Assembly (NCBI RefSeq): GCF_954871325.1
Contig: NC_088775.1
Coordinates: forward strand, 81,693,561 to 81,757,560
DNA: 64,000 bases
DNA from: Gordionus sp. m RMFG-2023
Taxonomy: Eukaryota; Nematomorpha; Gordioida; Chordodea; Parachordodidae
Direction: 5' to 3'
Below are positions 61,995 to 64,000 of the stretch, piece by piece. The first letter of the stretch is position 1; each line of letters begins with the position of its first letter. The translations under genes and the position numbers were made by a program. The notes under the pieces are model-generated. The model was given only the letters and a program-made list of their open reading frames with translations, was not told the DNA's origin and searched no databases.

Positions 61995-63330
61995 ATAGAT
62001 GGTAAAAGGCTAGATTAGGCGTACAGTTCAGACTTAGCCAATTAAAACAGCTAATGTTAATTAGCTTTAATCATAAAATCGACGTTAAAGGGCTTAATTA
62101 AATCACTGTATTTTGTCTTTTGCAACTATACCTTTATGAAATACCATAGATACACCGCATATTATGTATATAGTAATTAATAAATCATATATATTATTAT
62201 CCTATTAATTATTATATATTTATTACTATTTTGTAGGGAGAGAAAAGATTTTATCCGTATAGTAATTTATCGATGTTATACTTGTTTACTTATTTTGAAG
62301 AGGTCATTACTTCTTCTAAGAAATAATTAAAATATTTAACTTTAATTTTTTTTGTATATTAATTAAAAATGGTGTAATGGATACTGAAAAAAATTGCAAT
62401 ATCAAATAATTGTTTTTAAAAAAAGGTACAAGTTAACGTACTAGTTAAAAAAATTTATCTTGGTTTATTTAAAAAATATTTTTAATAATGTTAATATTTT
62501 CCTATTATATTTAACTTAGGGAACATTGAAAAAAAATACACCTAATACATTTTATATTAATATCTAAATACACTATGCTTGTACTGTTGATAATTAGTAC
62601 GCTACACGTAACACTTTCTACAGGTTAAATAATTTAATTTTTTTAACGATAATAGATAAATATCATTGCCATATTTAGTAGATTTTTGTCAAATGCAATA
62701 TCCAACTGTTTACGACTTCAATCAGCACTTCAACTCCTCTAGGTTTATTTAGATTGCAAAAGCTATTTTACTCTTTTATATAAGGTTATAGATATTAGGG
62801 TATAGACTGATTGGAATAAATTATTAACTTAATATTTTATACTGAAATAAATTTATACCCAAAAATTAGAAAAGTTCTATAAATAATAAAATACTATGGT
62901 ATTATGTAAATTTTTAAATATAAAAGCTAAGAATGATTATTTAATTATGTGAAATTTAATTTTTATTAAACTATATGGAAATTTATATAATGTATAAGAT
63001 TTATAATAAAATAATTAAGATATCAAACTAACGCTTCATTGAATTTGGCCGATGGTCTAGTAATTTGGGAAATGCCACTAATAATGTATTTTAAACCTTC
63101 CCATTTCAGCTACATCTTTGATGATCACTACTATCACGATCTGATATTAATTACTAGTGCTCTTAAAGCTACAGTAATAAAAAAACTTATATGTATATAG
63201 CAAGATGCGTGATTCTAAACAAATGTATCATTTCAAACTTGTAAAGATTATTTATTTTTTAAACTTTACAGATTTGAAATGCCACTCTTCAAGTTTAGAA
63301 CATAAATAATCTGTTTCCTTTTTAAATTTT
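61995..63330 (+). repeat. Copy B of the segmental duplication
   Basis: Matches 55635-56463 plus 59834-60235. It has no hAT element at the corresponding place, but lacks roughly 130 bp around the exact insertion point, so it is not a clean empty site. It has about 240 bp at 62870-63110 that copy A lacks. It contains exons of the gene annotated at 62679-63830. Confidence 0.8.
62237..62299 (+). CDS. Possible upstream exon of unknown gene (copy B)
   Basis: After ttgtag, reads GEKRFYPYSNLSMLYLFTYF, conserved with copy A at the protein level. The donor GAG|GTCATT is only a guess, and its phase does not settle the link to the next exon. Confidence 0.4.
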
Positions 63331-63830
63331 AGTATTATATAGATACAAATCCTAAAGTATTGTTAAAAATTCTCACTGATGAATATATTAATCGGGACGC
63401 ATATGGATTATTATCAGAGAATAAAACTCATCTTTATTATTTTAGCAATTATAGCTATATTACTGATGATGTTGTCACAGTAAGTATCAAAATGTTCAAT
63501 TCATTTTTTTAAATCCCTTGATTATGCTTTTTAGTTAAGATTTATGCAACCTTATCGAAGACAGCTTCAAGTTCACGAATTACACAAGTCCTTCATAATT
63601 AAAAGTTATTTGGGGAGACCATTCATAAAATTGAGAGTCCTATATTTCAAAATATTGAGTAATCTTAGTTCAATTCTCAGTTCCAGCCACAATCTTAATG
63701 TCATCTTGCAAAATTGTCAGATAAATAACACAAGTTAAAATTATTTTAATTCCATTTCTTAACCCTTACGAAATCTTATAATGTGCAGGTGTTGTTGGTT
63801 TGGCTAACTATAAATTCAGTTTTGGAAAAA
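62679..63830 (+). CDS. Unrecognised gene at right edge, 5 exons
   Basis: Five exons in consistent phase: 62679-62742 (QYPTVYDFNQHFNSS), 63110-63173 (YIFDDHYYHDLILITSALK), 63333-63479 (IDTNPKVLLKILTDEYINRD, then LLSENKTHLYYFSNYSYI), 63535-63733 (LRFMQPYRRQLQVHELHKSF, then a leucine/serine-rich helix) and 63789-63830 (VVGLANYKFSFGK). The donors ACA|GTAATA and ACA|GTAAGT and the T-rich acceptors are good. The gene continues past the window and probably also upstream. I do not recognise the family. Conservation with copy A supports coding for the first two exons. The last exon is the least certain: the frame of the fourth exon also reaches a stop at 63738. Confidence 0.6.
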
Positions 63831-64000
63831 GTATATATTTAAATTATGTATTAATACTAAATTTTTATTGATAAGCAACTTACATTGATCAAAAGTATGT
63901 TCTCGATTATATTTTATATAAAGGAATTTATAATTTGGTTTTCTCCAAAGAAAACCAAACTAATTTTATAAAGTAAGTTTAAAAAAAAAATAATATAACA

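Noticed and set aside
1-64000. CRISPR arrays, bacterial operons, rRNA genes
   Set aside because: No regularly spaced repeats, no bacterial-type gene packing and no rRNA-like sequence were seen; splicing shows the DNA is eukaryotic nuclear.

Overview
The window is very AT-rich eukaryotic DNA, in which genes are broken into short exons with GT-AG introns and many DNA transposons sit in introns and between genes. The gene content (a BLTP1/tweek orthologue, a mitochondrial LIPT1 and a seven-helix receptor) points to an invertebrate animal. I cannot name the lineage from sequence alone.

Left half (about 0.5-35.6 kb, + strand): the 3' part of one giant gene, BLTP1 (KIAA1109/tweek/lpd-3), a bridge-like lipid transfer protein. 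I find 44 exons, about 8.4 kb of coding sequence or roughly 2,790 codons, ending at a TAA at 35587-35589. Almost all neighbouring exons agree in splice phase. The 5' part lies to the left of the window. Introns hold a hAT element (13520-15111), a second hAT relic with a duplicated transposase tail (32838-33715), a long-arm foldback element (6265-8203) and several MITE-like repeats.

Middle (35.7-39.8 kb, - strand): a complete LIPT1 gene (lipoyl/octanoyl transfer in mitochondria) with three introns of only 40, 39 and 48 bp, lying tail to tail with BLTP1. Just upstream of it is a broken Ty3/gypsy-type LTR retroelement (36974-39779) with a 5-bp target duplication.

Right half (40-64 kb): a divergent rhodopsin-like receptor gene (about 44.1-47.7 kb, + strand; helix 2 not found); a hAT MITE with a perfect 8-bp duplication (45400-45737); long stretches with no recognisable gene; a 5'-truncated LINE with an R2-type (REL) endonuclease-like C-terminus (52129-53707) and a related decayed copy on the other strand (about 60.6-61.95 kb); a hAT element with much of its transposase (56464-59825); and a segmental duplication. 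In the duplication, copy A (about 55.6-60.2 kb) is split by that hAT element. Copy B (about 62.0-63.3 kb) belongs to an unrecognised gene whose phase-consistent exons run off the right edge.

The three host genes do not form a pathway that I can see. The most notable things are the fully traced BLTP1 exon chain, the tiny LIPT1 introns, the duplicated unknown gene with a transposon in one copy, and five hAT-type insertions whose ends can be fixed by target duplications.
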